From Pseudomonas sp. SST3 (lineage in GTDB: Bacteria > Pseudomonadota > Gammaproteobacteria > Pseudomonadales > Pseudomonadaceae), in assembly GCF_003325755.1 (NCBI RefSeq), contig NZ_QORI02000025.1, positions 54-54,071 of the forward strand: 54,018 nt of DNA, given 5' to 3'. The stretch's first letter is position 1, and every line of letters begins with the position of its first letter. The translations under genes were made by a program, and so were the position numbers. Positions 1-9,911 of the stretch are shown here, in pieces. Below the pieces are notes generated by a model, which was not told the origin of the DNA, made no database searches, and saw only the letters and a list, made by a program, of their open reading frames with translations.

Positions 1-1317
1 GAGATCGAGCGGCTATTTTGGACGCAAATAGCAACCGGGATCACAAGTGAGAAGGCAGCTGAGTCCGTTGGCGTATCGTCAGCGGTAGGCACACGCTGGT
101 TCCGTCATCGCGGCGGGATGCCATTGTTCATGTCTAACCACATATCCGAAAGGTACTTGTCGTTCGCGGAGCGAGAAGACATTGGGCTGCTCCGTGCGCA
201 AGGTGTTGGCGTGCGAGAGATTGCTCGCCGTCTTGGGCGAAATCCATCGACAGTTTCCCGGGAGCTGACGCGTAATGCTGCGACTCGCGGCGGCCTGCTC
301 GAGTATCGCGCTTCAGTCGCACAGTGGAAGGCGGAACTAGTTGCCAAGAGACCGAAGCCGGCGAAACTGGTGACTAACCTGCGTCTGCGCCACTATGTGC
401 AAGATCGTCTGGAGGGCAAGGTTCATGGTGCTGATGGTCGTGAGATTACCGGGCCTCGACAAGCGCCGTTCAAGGGCCGAAATAAACCACACCGTGGTGA
501 CCGCAAATGGGTTAATGGCTGGTCGCCCGAACAGATTGCGAACCGGCTACGGATCGACTTTCCGGATGACGAATCCATGCGCATCTCTCACGAAGCCATA
601 TATCAGGCGCTCTACATTCAGGGGCGAGGTGCTCTCAAGCGTGAGCTGGTGAGCTGTCTGCGCACTGGGCCGGCGTTGCGCGTACCGAGAGCCAGGGCAC
701 AAGCCAAAGCGTGGGCCCATGTCAGCGAGGGTGTCATGATCTCCAGCCGCCCTGCTGAGGTAGAAGATCGCGCCGTACCAGGGCATTGGGAGGGTGACCT
801 GATCATCGGCCTGAACCGTTCCGCGATAGGGACTCTGGTCGAGCGGTCAACTCGTTTCACCATGCTCGTCCACCTACCCCGTGAAGAAGGCTATGGGCTA
901 ATTCCCCGGACAAAGAACGGCCCCGCACTTGCCGGCTACGGCGCTGTCACGATGACTAATGCACTGAAGAAGACCGTGACTGGCCTGCCCATGCAGCTGT
1001 GGCAATCATTGACCTGGGATCGTGGGAAGGAGCTATCGGACCACGCCCGTTTTACTATCGAGTCAGGAGTGAAAGTCTTCTTTGCCGACCCTCATAGCCC
1101 ATGGCAGCGCGGCACGAACGAGAATACGAACGGCCTTCTGCGGCAATACTTCCCGAAAGGCACTGACCTGTCTCGTTGGAGTGCCCAAGAGATCCAAGCC
1201 GTAGCCCATGCGCTAAACACGAGACCCCGAAAAACACTCGGCTGGAAAACACCTGCCGAGACGCTGAACGAGTATCTCAAATCTATTCAACAATCCAGTG
1301 TTGCGACGACCGGTTGA
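1..1317 (+). CDS. IS30-family transposase (5' end cut by window)
   Basis: DDE transposase that cuts and joins the ends of its IS30-type element. The frame is open from base 1; the partial copy at 24206-23899 shows that the full protein has about 30 more N-terminal residues. An N-terminal helix-turn-helix (ITSEKAAESVGVSS) is followed by a second HTH typical of IS30 (VREIARRLGRNPSTVSREL) and a DDE core with GHWEGDLIIG, TWDRGKEL and SPWQRGTNENTNGLLRQYFP, which hold the expected D, D and E. The C-terminus ends normally, with the stop codon lying inside the terminal repeat. No frameshift is visible in the part seen, so this copy may be active. Confidence 0.88.
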   Translation, partial: EIERLFWTQIATGITSEKAAESVGVSSAVGTRWFRHRGGMPLFMSNHISERYLSFAEREDIGLLRAQGVGVREIARRLGRNPSTVSRELTRNAATRGGLLEYRASVAQWKAELVAKRPKPAKLVTNLRLRHYVQDRLEGKVHGADGREITGPRQAPFKGRNKPHRGDRKWVNGWSPEQIANRLRIDFPDDESMRISHEAIYQALYIQGRGALKRELVSCLRTGPALRVPRARAQAKAWAHVSEGVMISSRPAEVEDRAVPGHWEGDLIIGLNRSAIGTLVERSTRFTMLVHLPREEGYGLIPRTKNGPALAGYGAVTMTNALKKTVTGLPMQLWQSLTWDRGKELSDHARFTIESGVKVFFADPHSPWQRGTNENTNGLLRQYFPKGTDLSRWSAQEIQAVAHALNTRPRKTLGWKTPAETLNEYLKSIQQSSVATTG

Positions 1318-1323
1318 ATCCGC
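1..1323 (+). mobile_element. IS30-family element, left end outside window
   Basis: The element enters from the left window edge and ends near 1323. Its right terminal repeat (about 1299-1320, core CGACCGGTTGAATC) is the inverted match of the left end of a second, partial copy at 24215-24244 (GATTCAACCGGTCG on the other strand). It sits inside an IS3-family transposase gene whose 3' part resumes at 1324. Confidence 0.85.
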
Positions 1324-1660
1324 CCAGTACGTCTCGATCCGCTATAGCGAGCGTCTGGCCGAAGCTGGAGTCGAGCCCTCGGTGGGCAGCGTGGGGGACT
1401 CCTATGACAATGCCTTGGCCGAGACCATCAATGGCCTGTACAAAGCCGAGGTGATCCACCGGCGGTCATGGCAGAGCCGCGAGGCCGTGGAGCTGGCAAC
1501 GCTGGAATGGGTGGACTGGTTCAACCACCGAAGGCTGTTGGAGCCCATCGGGAATATGCCGCCGGCAGAAGCCGAAGCGAACTCCTATCAGCAACTTACC
1601 GAGTCGGCCCAAGCGGCATGACTCACACCAAAGAGCCTCCAGAATTCCCGGGGCGGTTCA
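1324..1660 (+). mobile_element. IS3-family element, 3' remnant
   Basis: This is the right-hand remainder of an IS3-family element interrupted by the IS30 copy to its left. It holds the last third of orfB and a terminal sequence ending about GGGGCGGTTCA at 1660, as expected for an IS3 terminus. The left part lies beyond the window, if it exists. Confidence 0.7.
1325..1621 (+). pseudogene. IS3-family OrfB transposase, C-terminal fragment
   Basis: About 98 residues of the C-terminal rve integrase domain of an IS3-group OrfB. The fragment starts at the QY of the conserved HSDxGxQY motif and keeps the third catalytic acidic region (GDSYDNALAETINGLYK) and the family C-terminus (WVDWFNHRRLLEPIGNMPP). 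The first two catalytic aspartates are missing because IS30 is inserted immediately upstream. It differs clearly in sequence from the IS3 copies at 23.3 and 25.5 kb, so it belongs to another IS3 subgroup. Confidence 0.85.
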
Positions 1661-1838
1661 GTCAGGAAGTCGTGCCCACCCTGAGGCTTCGAGCCTGCGA
1701 CGTAGATAGCGCTCCGCCCTTCCACACTCACTCTCACAGCTCGAACGGTATCCAGAGCCCGCCCTGGGCGAGAGCTCGCATCAACAAGGTTGAGCCGAGT
1801 GCAGTGCTGATCTCTTTGAACCAGCAGAAGGAGTTTCT

Positions 1839-2433
1839 ATGCCCAGCGTCATCGGCATTGATATTGCCAAGCACACATTTGATATTGCCACCCTGCAAAC
1901 CAACGGCAAGTACCGCACCAAGGCCAAACTGGCCAACGATGCGACCGGTTTCCAAGCGTTGCAGCAATGGTTGCTCAAGCACGCAGACTCAGAGGCCTGG
2001 ATCGTCATGGAAGCGACCGGCGCGCACCAACCTGCGCAACAAACGCGACCTGCTGACCAGCATTGATGGCATCGGTGAGCGGTCTGCCGCCTTATTGCTG
2101 GCCGAACTCGGGGACCCTTTACGCTTCGCCAGCTCACGCGCGATCACAGCGTTTGCAGGGCTGAACCCGCGGCTACAGGAGTCAGGCATCTACAAGGGAC
2201 AGACGCGCATTTCCCGCACCGGCTCGCCCCGTTTGAGGGCTGGACTCTATATGCCAGCGGTGTGCTCGCTCACGCACAACCCCGCCATCAGTGCTCTGCG
2301 TGAACGTCTGAAGGCCAAGGGCAAATCCGGTAAGCAGATCGTCTGTGCAGCGATGCGCAAGCTATTGCACATCGCCTATGGCGTGCTGAAATCAGGCCAG
2401 CGCTTCGATCCACAATTGGCCCTTGCTCGGTAG
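1839..2433 (+). pseudogene. IS110-family transposase, internally deleted
   Basis: The N-terminus (MPSVIGIDIAKHTFDIATLQ), carrying the DEDD RuvC-like start and IVMEATG, is joined near 2025 to the C-terminal helix-hairpin-helix/transposase-20 domain (LTSIDGIGERSAALLLAELG, ITAFAGLNP). The two parts are in different frames and the middle of the protein is missing, so an internal deletion removed about half of the gene. A ribosome-binding site (AAGGAG) precedes 1839. The DNA from about 1661 to 1838 has no gene and is probably IS110 leader or older flank. The element cannot encode an active recombinase. Confidence 0.8.
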
Positions 2434-2471
2434 GGGGTAAGACGGTATCTACCGGTTCAAAACTGACCCAC

Positions 2472-3520
2472 TTGGAAAAAATGCAGCTTTGCGAGCTGCC
2501 CATGCTGTCCAAGGAGCAACACGTGGAAATCGGTGTTCTTATCCGCCAGGGTTTATCGATTCGGGCCATTGCCCGGCAAATGCACTGCTCGCGAAACACG
2601 GTTCGACGCCATCTCAAACTGCAAGCCGTTCGCCAGCCGCCCGTTTATGGCCCGCGCGTCGAGCGGGCCAGCAAGTTGGCGCCTTTCGAGGACTATCTTC
2701 ACCAGCGTATAGACGCCGCCAGGCCGCACTGGATTCCCGCCACCGTGTTATTGCGCGAGATTCGCGAACAAGGCTATCAAGGTGGATACTCCATTCTCAC
2801 CAGCTTCCTGCTCGCCTTGAAGTCCAAGTCGGCTGAGCCTGCTGTACGCTTCGAAACGGAGCCGGGTGAGCAGATGCAAGTGGACTTTACGGTGATTCGG
2901 CGTGGCAAAGACCCGCTGCTGGCCTTCGTCGCCACCTTGGGTTGGAGCCGAGCCACCTACGTGGTCTTTTCGCGCCGTGAGGACTCGGCGGCTTGGTGTG
3001 TCGGGATCGAAAAAGCCCTGCGCCACTTCGGCGGCACGCCGCGAAAACTGCTGTTCGATAACGCCAAGGCAGTCGTTCTGGCCCGTGACGCCTATGGCCC
3101 TGGAGAGCATCGCTGGAACCCCGCGCTGTTGATGTTGGCCGAGCGTTACGGCTTCACGCCCAAGGTGTGCCGCCCCTATCGGGCGCAGACCAAGGGCAAG
3201 GTTGAACGCTTCAACCACTACCTGAAAAACAGCTTCGTGGTGCCGTTGGCGGCCTCTCTCAAACAGGTCGACTTGCTGCTCAACGTTGAGGTCGCCAACA
3301 GCAAAATAGGGCCATGGCTGACGGATATAGCCAATGCCCGAGTGCATGCGACAACGGGCGAGATCCCACAGCATCGGCTCGATACCGAGGTGCATCATCT
3401 GCTGCCGCTGCCTGAGCCCCAACAGCTTCTGGCGACGATAACTACGTTGACTCAGCCGATCCCGGTGGAAAGCTTGCAGCACCCCTTACCGGTGTATCAA
3501 TCCTTGCTGGAGGCACGCCC

Positions 3521-3524
<4 letters not shown>
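2472..3524 (+). CDS. istA: IS21-family transposase IstA
   Basis: DDE transposase of an IS21-type element. An N-terminal HTH (IRQGLSIRAIARQMHCSRNTVRRHL, residues about 20-50) precedes the integrase core with GEQMQVDFT (first D), LFDNAKAVV (second D) and AQTKGKVERFNHYLK (E). At 350 residues it is of normal length for this IS21 subgroup. An internal ATG at 2502 (MLSKEQHVEIGVL) may be the true start, since the upstream codons run close to the terminal repeat. Its end overlaps the istB start by 4 bases, the usual IS21 arrangement for translational coupling. Confidence 0.85.
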
Positions 3525-4352
<828 letters not shown>

Positions 4353-4358
4353 GGTGGG

Positions 4359-5063
4359 TCAGTTTTCAACCGGTATTGACATTGAACAACCTACCGGGTT
4401 TACACAAGCACCGAGCAAGCCGGTGATTGCGCGCACACAATCGCGACGGGTCCAACCGACTATCTGCAGGGGATACGTGAAATCGAAGTCACCATCGGAC
4501 TGTTTAAGCCCTTTGGAGCGCCGCATATCGGCACGGCCGCAGTCATAGCCGATGAGCTTAACGATGCGCTGGCCAGCGGCTTTTGCCTCGATCCATAGCG
4601 GGTGAGGAGGCCGGGCATTGGGGCCAGACCGGGCACCTTTAAGAAACTGATCCTGGGGCGTCTGCTTCCACTTGATGCTGCAGGATTTCATGCCGAAAGC
4701 GAGAGACGGAAGCGTTTCGTTCGCTAGACAATTGCCGTACAGATCCGAATATCCAGTCGAGGCGAGCGGCACCTTTTTGCAAACATCGATCACCGGCCAG
4801 CCCCACGAGATTAGAACTTCGTTCATCGCATCGACGTGGGCGATGGTTTCCGGCTTCTCGCCGCCAGTGTCAGCGAATGTGATGACGTGAGGCCGAATGC
4901 CGGCTATCCGCAACGCGCAGAGCATCGCAGTAGAGCCCACGCCGGAGCCGAAACATACGGCGATGTAGCGGCCGACAAGGGCGTTACGCAAGCGCTGAAT
5001 GTGATCATCAGATAGCCGAGCGCATGCCGATCTGGCGTACGCCACGACAGAGAGAGAAGTCAT
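4359..5063 (-). pseudogene. PAPS-reductase-like (adenine nucleotide alpha-hydrolase) protein, 3' end lost
   Basis: A protein of the PAPS reductase / ATP-pyrophosphatase fold, as often found in phages and genomic islands. The nucleotide loop reads AVCFGSGVGSTAML near residue 35-48, where the family usually has SGG(K/G)DS. It is followed by HVITFADTGGEKPETIAHVD, the family's second conserved block, and a cysteine-containing SCSIKWKQTPQDQFL segment. The start is taken at ATG 5063 (MTSLSVVAYARS); the frame stays open further upstream only because it runs into the IS5 end. The C-terminus runs into the IS21 terminal repeat at 4375, so the last native residues are lost. It is an isolated survivor between two IS elements. 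The function, sulfur transfer or another nucleotide-dependent reaction, is not determined. Confidence 0.6.
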
Positions 5064-5167
5064 TAACGGAACCCTTCGCAGATAGAGCGGAGTCCGGCCG
5101 CGGTTGCCGCCGCTAAGCCGGGCTTGAGTGGGTAGGGCTCTAATCAGGCAGCGCGGGCGTCGGCTAG

Positions 5168-6359
5168 GGAAACTCTGAAGAAGACTTCCTGATTTTGGCA
5201 AAATACCCGGACGCCACCCGCCGAGTTTTCCGATGAAGCAGATGACCTTCGCCGACGCCGAGTATGCCGGCAAGCGCAAGCAGACCCGTAAAGAGCTGTT
5301 CTTGATCGAGATGGATCAGGTGGTTCCCTGGAAGGGATTGATCGCCCTGATCGAGCCGCACTATCCCAAGGGTGAAGGCGGCCGTCCGGCCTATCCGCTG
5401 ATGGCGATGCTGCGCGTACATCTGATGCAGAACTGGTTCGGCTACAGCGATCCGGCGATGGAGGAAGCGCTGTACGAGACCACCATACTGCGTCAGTTCG
5501 CCGGGTTGAGCCTGGAGCGCATTCCGGACGAAACCACCATCCTCAACTTCCGTCGCCTGCTGGAGAAGCATGAATTGGCGGCCGGCATCCTTGGCGTGAT
5601 CAATGGCTACCTGGGAGATCGCGGCCTGTCGCTGCGCCAGGGCACCATCGTCGATGCCACGCTAATCCACGCGCCCAGTTCGACCAAGAACAAGGACGGC
5701 AAGCGCGACCCGGAAATGCACCAGACCAAGAATGGGTAACCAGTACTACTTCGGGATGAAGGCGCACATCGGCGTGGATGATGAGTCGGGGCTGGTACAC
5801 AGCGTGGTGGGCACGGCAGCCAACGTGGCGGATGTCAATCAGGTCGACAAGTTGCTGCACGGCGACGAGAACGTCGTTTGCGCCGATGCCGGCTACACCG
5901 GCGCCGAAAAGCGCTCCGAACATGAAGGCCGGGAGGTGATCTGGCAGGTCGCGGCACGCCGCAGCACTTAGAAGAAGCTTGGCAAGAGCAGCCCGCTCTA
6001 CAAAGCCAAGCGCAAGGTTGAAAAGGCCAAGGCGCAGGTTCGCGCCAAGGTCGAGCACCCATTCCGGGTGATCAAGCGCCAGTTCGGCTACGTCAAAGTG
6101 CGCTTCCGGGGATTGGCCAAGAACACGGCGCAGTTGGTGACGCTGTTCGCCCTGTCGAACCTGTGGATGGCGCGCCGACATTTACTGGCGAATACAGGAG
6201 AGGTGCGCCTGTAATGCAGGAAATGGCTGCCAAGAGGAGCCCGCCGCGGCTAAAAACTCAGAAATAAGCGGGCGATCTGAACGTTTTTTGATCGGTTGCC
6301 GCTTTCAAAATCGACGGAGGCTGAAGTCGGCCAAAATTCGGGGCTACTTCAGACCATCC
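5168..6359 (+). mobile_element. IS5-family element, copy 1
   Basis: The left end is GGAAACTCTGAAGAAG at 5168 and the right end, read on the other strand, is GGATGGTCTGAAGTAG at 6359, an imperfect inverted repeat (12 of 16). The flanks are CTAG (5164-5167) and ATAG (6360-6363), near-matching 4-bp YTAR-type targets as known for IS5. A second copy at 22242-24624 and a terminal fragment at 25448-25494 lie in the opposite orientation. Confidence 0.8.
5233..6214 (+). pseudogene. IS5-family transposase, frameshifted and with a premature stop
   Basis: DDE transposase of the IS5 group (DUF772 N-terminus: MDQVVPWKGLIALIEPHYPK). The frame is lost at about 5733, where AAGAATGGG carries one extra base compared with copy 2 (HQTRKGNQYYFG), and a TAG stop replaces a tyrosine codon at 5969-5971 (RRST*KKL; copy 2 reads RRSTYKKL). 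The rest of the protein ([17 protein letters not shown] ... [15 protein letters not shown]) is still recognisable. The two independent lesions show decay, so this copy depends on another transposase for any movement. Confidence 0.88.
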
Positions 6360-6629
6360 ATAGTGGACTGTCTGTAAACTTCGTTTATTTATAATTCAGA
6401 CTTTTGTGCGGCGAGGTAATTCTGTAGAGCCTGTCGGTGAAGTTGAATATATAAATAGATAAATGAATTAATCAAACGGGCGACTAGCCGAGCTTCGTTA
6501 CCGATCAAATTTTTGATCTTATTACCAAGCATTATTATTTAATCGGCCTTCGAATTTCGATTATTACAAATTACGAAAAAGTATGAAAAGCGCCTAGTGA
6601 TGCTGTTCGAAAATATTTTTTTATTCGCA

Positions 6630-6657
6630 TTGACAATCAGCGTCCGCGGGCTATCTT
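6630..6657 (+). promoter_or_regulatory. Candidate sigma-70 promoter of the catabolic operon
   Basis: TTGACA at 6630-6635, a perfect -35 hexamer, is followed after 16 bases by TATCTT at 6652-6657. Transcription would start near 6664, about 58 bases ahead of the first start codon. This is a sequence match only. Confidence 0.5.
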
Positions 6658-6676
6658 CGATTTATTGTATTACATG

Positions 6677-6693
6677 TCGAGAGTTCTTCTCGA
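6677..6693. promoter_or_regulatory. Palindrome TCGAGA-N5-TCTCGA, candidate operator
   Basis: A perfect 6-base inverted repeat with a 5-base spacer, placed just after the predicted transcription start and before the ribosome-binding site (AAGGAGG). The position suits a repressor roadblock, and the IclR-family protein encoded at 25386-24625 is the obvious candidate. It could also form a small hairpin in the RNA leader. Confidence 0.4.
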
Positions 6694-6721
6694 AATCGTA
6701 ATTAGCCCAGAAGGAGGCACT

Positions 6722-7495
6722 ATGGCATACCAGTCATTCACTTTGGACCAGCGCGTGGTCATCATTACCGGCGGTGGTCGAGGAATCGGCAAAGTCTATG
6801 CGCGGGCCTGCGTGGCGGCCGGAATGCGTGTTGTGATCGCCGATATTCATGCCGAAGAAGCAGAAGTGGTTGCGCAAGAACTCCGTGAGAGTGGGGGCGA
6901 AGCCATTGCAGTGGCTACGGACATCTCAAAGGAGGAGAGCACGCTTGCGCTGGCAGAGGCCGTGTTGAAGGCATACGGTCGTATTGACGGTCTCGTTAAC
7001 AATGCATCTCTGATGAGCTCGCTGCCTCGCCGCTCTTGGATGGAGATTCCGCTCGAGGAGTGGGATCGTGTGATGGCAGTGGACTTGTGCGGTCTGTTTC
7101 TGACCTGCCGAGCGGTCTATCCGGCCATGAAAGCTCAAGGCGGTGGAAAGATCGTCAATGTGTCTTCCAGCCGGGTCCTTGAGGGGACCCCCAATCGTCT
7201 GCATTACACCAGTGCCAAGGCCGGTGTCATCGGCTTCTCTCGAGCGCTGGCGCGTGAAGTCGGCGACGATGCCATCAATGTCAACGTCGTCATGCCGGGA
7301 TTGACGCTTAGCGAGACGCAACTGGCGACGTCCAGCAATAGCTATCTCACCGATAGCTATAACCAGCAGCGCGCCATCAAGCGACCCCAAGTTCCAGAGG
7401 ACTTGGTCGGTGCGGTGCTGTTCCTGCTGTCATCTGCAAGCGATTTTATTACCGGCCAGACCATCAACGTGGACGGTGGCAAGTCGATGCACTGA
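6722..7495 (+). CDS. Short-chain dehydrogenase/reductase
   Basis: Classical SDR of 257 residues that oxidises an alcohol or reduces a ketone with NAD(P). The cofactor motif TGGGRGIG lies at residues 16-23, NNA at 93-95, the catalytic Ser in VSSS (147-150) and YTSAK at 162-166 (Tyr162, Lys166). An Asp at the end of strand 2 (IADIH, residue 41) favours NAD over NADP. ATG 6722 is chosen over an upstream in-frame start at 6665 because AAGGAGG lies 6-7 bases before it and the N-terminus then fits the family. It is the first gene of the module, ahead of the aldehyde dehydrogenase, so it may supply the aldehyde or ketone that the next enzyme uses. The substrate is unknown. Confidence 0.87.
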   Translation: MAYQSFTLDQRVVIITGGGRGIGKVYARACVAAGMRVVIADIHAEEAEVVAQELRESGGEAIAVATDISKEESTLALAEAVLKAYGRIDGLVNNASLMSSLPRRSWMEIPLEEWDRVMAVDLCGLFLTCRAVYPAMKAQGGGKIVNVSSSRVLEGTPNRLHYTSAKAGVIGFSRALAREVGDDAINVNVVMPGLTLSETQLATSSNSYLTDSYNQQRAIKRPQVPEDLVGAVLFLLSSASDFITGQTINVDGGKSMH

Positions 7496-7528
7496 GCATC
7501 GCGGGCGATAGGGTAAAGGAGAATCTAA

Positions 7529-8977
7529 ATGAGATACGTTGAAACAACCCCCATGTTGATCAATGGTGAACTGGTGCAGGCGGCAAGCGGGAAGACGTTG
7601 GACTCGGTCAATCCGGCTACCGAAGAAGTCATTGGCCGCATTCCGGCCGGCGGTCCGGCCGATGTCGAAGCGGCGGTCGCAGCGGCTGCCCGGGCGCAGG
7701 TGGAGTGGGCGAAAACCGAGATGGATGAGCGGGCCGCGCGGCTCCGCGCGGTTGCCGCACGGGTAGCCGAGCGGGCAGACGAAATTCTCCAGCTCGAGGT
7801 GCGTGATACCGGCAACACCATCTCCAAGATGCGTGGCGACGTGGGTATGGGGATCAAGGTGCTGGAGTATTACGCCGGGCTCGGTCTGGAGCTAAAAGGC
7901 AGCACCATTCCTGCTAGCCAGGACCATCTCCATTTCACGTTGCGTGAGCCGTACGGCGTAGTGGGCCGCATTATTCCGTTTAACCACCCCGTGATGTTCG
8001 CCCTCTCGCGCATGGCGGCACCGCTCATGGCGGGTAACTCGATCATTATCAAACCGCCTGAGGCCAGTTCATTGTCGGCTGGAATCCTAGCCGAAATCTG
8101 CCGCGACGAATTGCCAGCGGGCTTGGTCAACATCGTCACCGGAACGGGGGCCGAGGCTGGTGCGGCCTTGGTTCGTCATCGGCAGGTGAAACGCCTGGCC
8201 TTTATCGGCTCAGTGCCTACTGGGCTGGCCATACAGCGTGCGGCCGCCGAGGTGTGCGTCAAGCATGTCAGCCTGGAGCTCGGCGGGAAGAATCCGATGA
8301 TCATCTTCCCTGACGTCGATCCAGAGGTGGCGGCAACCGCTGCGGTATCGGCGATGAATTTTGCCTGGCAGGGCCAGTCATGCGGTTCCTGCAGCCGCTT
8401 GCTGCTTCACGAGGACGTGTATGACGAGGTGCTCCGGCGCATCGTCGAGAAGACCGAGCAGCTGATTATTGGAGATCCGCTCGACCCACAGTCCCAGATG
8501 GGGCCAATGAACTCACGCATGCAGCTGGATAAAGTCGAGCACTACGTTCGCACCGCGCACGAGGACGGCGCTCGCCTGATGACCGGGGGCGAGCGGCCGG
8601 AGGGGCGGCAGTTCGAGCGTGGATATTGGTTCAAGCCCACGGTGTTCGCAGAGGTGACGCCGCAAATCCGGATCGGCCATGAAGAAATATTCGGCCCGGT
8701 GCTTTCGGTGTTCCGCTGGAGTGACGAGCAGGAGGCCTTGCGAATCGCCAACAGCACCGAGTACGGACTCACTGCCGCAATCTGGACGAATGATTTAAAT
8801 AAGGCCACCCGCATGATGCGGGGCGTCAAATCCGGTTACGTATGGATTAACGGTTTTTCGGCCCACCATCTTGGCACTCCCTTCGGGGGTATGGGCAATA
8901 GCGGGCTGGGGCGCGAAGAAGGCATCGAGGAGCTCCTCTCGTACACTGAAAACAAGACCGTTCACATCAAGCTGTGA
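7529..8977 (+). CDS. NAD(P)-dependent aldehyde dehydrogenase
   Basis: ALDH superfamily enzyme (482 residues) that oxidises an aldehyde to the carboxylate. The oxyanion Asn is N152 (IPFNHP), the general base Glu250 lies in LELGGKNP and the catalytic Cys285 in GQSCGSCSR, with an extra Cys288 three residues on. EEIFGPVLSV and the C-terminal PFGGMGNSGLGRE are intact. It resembles betaine-aldehyde and other amino- or hydroxy-aldehyde dehydrogenases in general, but the sequence does not fix a substrate. AAGGAG precedes the start, and the gap to the SDR is 33 bases, consistent with one operon. Confidence 0.9.
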   Translation: MRYVETTPMLINGELVQAASGKTLDSVNPATEEVIGRIPAGGPADVEAAVAAAARAQVEWAKTEMDERAARLRAVAARVAERADEILQLEVRDTGNTISKMRGDVGMGIKVLEYYAGLGLELKGSTIPASQDHLHFTLREPYGVVGRIIPFNHPVMFALSRMAAPLMAGNSIIIKPPEASSLSAGILAEICRDELPAGLVNIVTGTGAEAGAALVRHRQVKRLAFIGSVPTGLAIQRAAAEVCVKHVSLELGGKNPMIIFPDVDPEVAATAAVSAMNFAWQGQSCGSCSRLLLHEDVYDEVLRRIVEKTEQLIIGDPLDPQSQMGPMNSRMQLDKVEHYVRTAHEDGARLMTGGERPEGRQFERGYWFKPTVFAEVTPQIRIGHEEIFGPVLSVFRWSDEQEALRIANSTEYGLTAAIWTNDLNKATRMMRGVKSGYVWINGFSAHHLGTPFGGMGNSGLGREEGIEELLSYTENKTVHIKL

Positions 8978-8992
8978 CAAAGGAGCGTATTC

Positions 8993-9832
8993 ATGACGAT
9001 CGAAATAATTCCACGGTCTCCGGCGCTGGGGGCTGAAATCCGCGGTGTCGATCTGTCCAAGGGGGTTACCGATAGCGAGTTTGCCACCATCATCGAGGCC
9101 TGGCATCGCTATCAAGTGATCCTTTTCCGTGACCAGCAGTTGCCAGAAGAGCAGCAACAAGTGGCCTTTGCTCAGCGCTTTGGTGAACTGGCTCAGATTC
9201 ATGTACCGGAATATAGCGGCGATCATCCAGCTGTCATGTATATCGGCAACCTCAAACATAAAGGGCAAAACATGGGGGCGTTGCCGGTAGGCGAGATGGA
9301 GTTCCATATCGACCAGTGCTATCAGGAGCGACCGGCCAAAGGCACGATGCTGTATGCCATCGAGATTCCATCGGAAGGTGGGCAGACCCTTTTCGCCAAC
9401 GGTTACAAGGTTTACGAGGCGCTGCCTAGGTGGGTGAAGGATCGTGTTGCAGGTCTAAAGGCGGTTCACGTGTATGACTACGGTGGCGCAGTCACCGAAC
9501 GTAGCAAGATGGTGGATATCACCGATGGCATTTCCTGTGCCCACCCCATCGCGCGTGTCCATCCCGCCACGGGGCGCAAAAGCCTGTTCGTCAACAAGTT
9601 GATGACGCATCACATTGAAGGTCTGGAATGGCAGGAAAGCGAAAAACTTTTGAACGTGATGTTCGAGACCATTTCAAAACCAGAATTCTGTTACGAGCAC
9701 GAGTGGCGGGTTGGCGATCTTCTACTCTGGGATAACCGTTGTACGCTGCACGCCCGGCGAGATTTCAACCCGGCCGAGCGACGCTGGCTGCGCCGTGTCA
9801 CTGTACTGGGAGAAGTTCCAGAGCAGGGCTGA
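8993..9832 (+). CDS. TauD/TfdA-family 2-oxoglutarate-dependent dioxygenase
   Basis: Non-heme Fe(II) dioxygenase (279 residues) that hydroxylates a substrate while converting 2-oxoglutarate to succinate and CO2. The facial triad is visible as His105 and Asp107 (FHIDQCY) and His253 (LHARRDF), with the 2-oxoglutarate-binding arginine about eleven residues later (RRWLRRVT). The N-terminus (ALGAEIRGVDLSKGVTDSEF) is that of the family. Known members attack taurine, 2,4-D, alkyl sulfates and similar compounds. It starts 15 bases after the aldehyde dehydrogenase with a good AAAGGAG site. In this setting it could produce an unstable hemiaminal or hemiacetal that breaks down to an aldehyde for the neighbouring ALDH (inference). 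Confidence 0.88.
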   Translation: MTIEIIPRSPALGAEIRGVDLSKGVTDSEFATIIEAWHRYQVILFRDQQLPEEQQQVAFAQRFGELAQIHVPEYSGDHPAVMYIGNLKHKGQNMGALPVGEMEFHIDQCYQERPAKGTMLYAIEIPSEGGQTLFANGYKVYEALPRWVKDRVAGLKAVHVYDYGGAVTERSKMVDITDGISCAHPIARVHPATGRKSLFVNKLMTHHIEGLEWQESEKLLNVMFETISKPEFCYEHEWRVGDLLLWDNRCTLHARRDFNPAERRWLRRVTVLGEVPEQG

Positions 9833-9911
9833 GTAAAGTTCCGCCTCGTCAATTTGTTTTTAAATCGCGATCGGGCATCAAAACATCCTAATAACAATAA
9901 GGAAGTGCCGA

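Larger units (their letters stand above)
6360..6721 (+). other. Gene-free leader of the catabolic operon
   Basis: 362 bases without a coding region, distinctly richer in A+T than the genes on either side. Besides the promoter and palindrome listed separately, there is a near-palindrome TCGAATTTCGA at about 6551 and an A/T-rich block at about 6605-6625. Nothing else was recognised. Confidence 0.6.
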
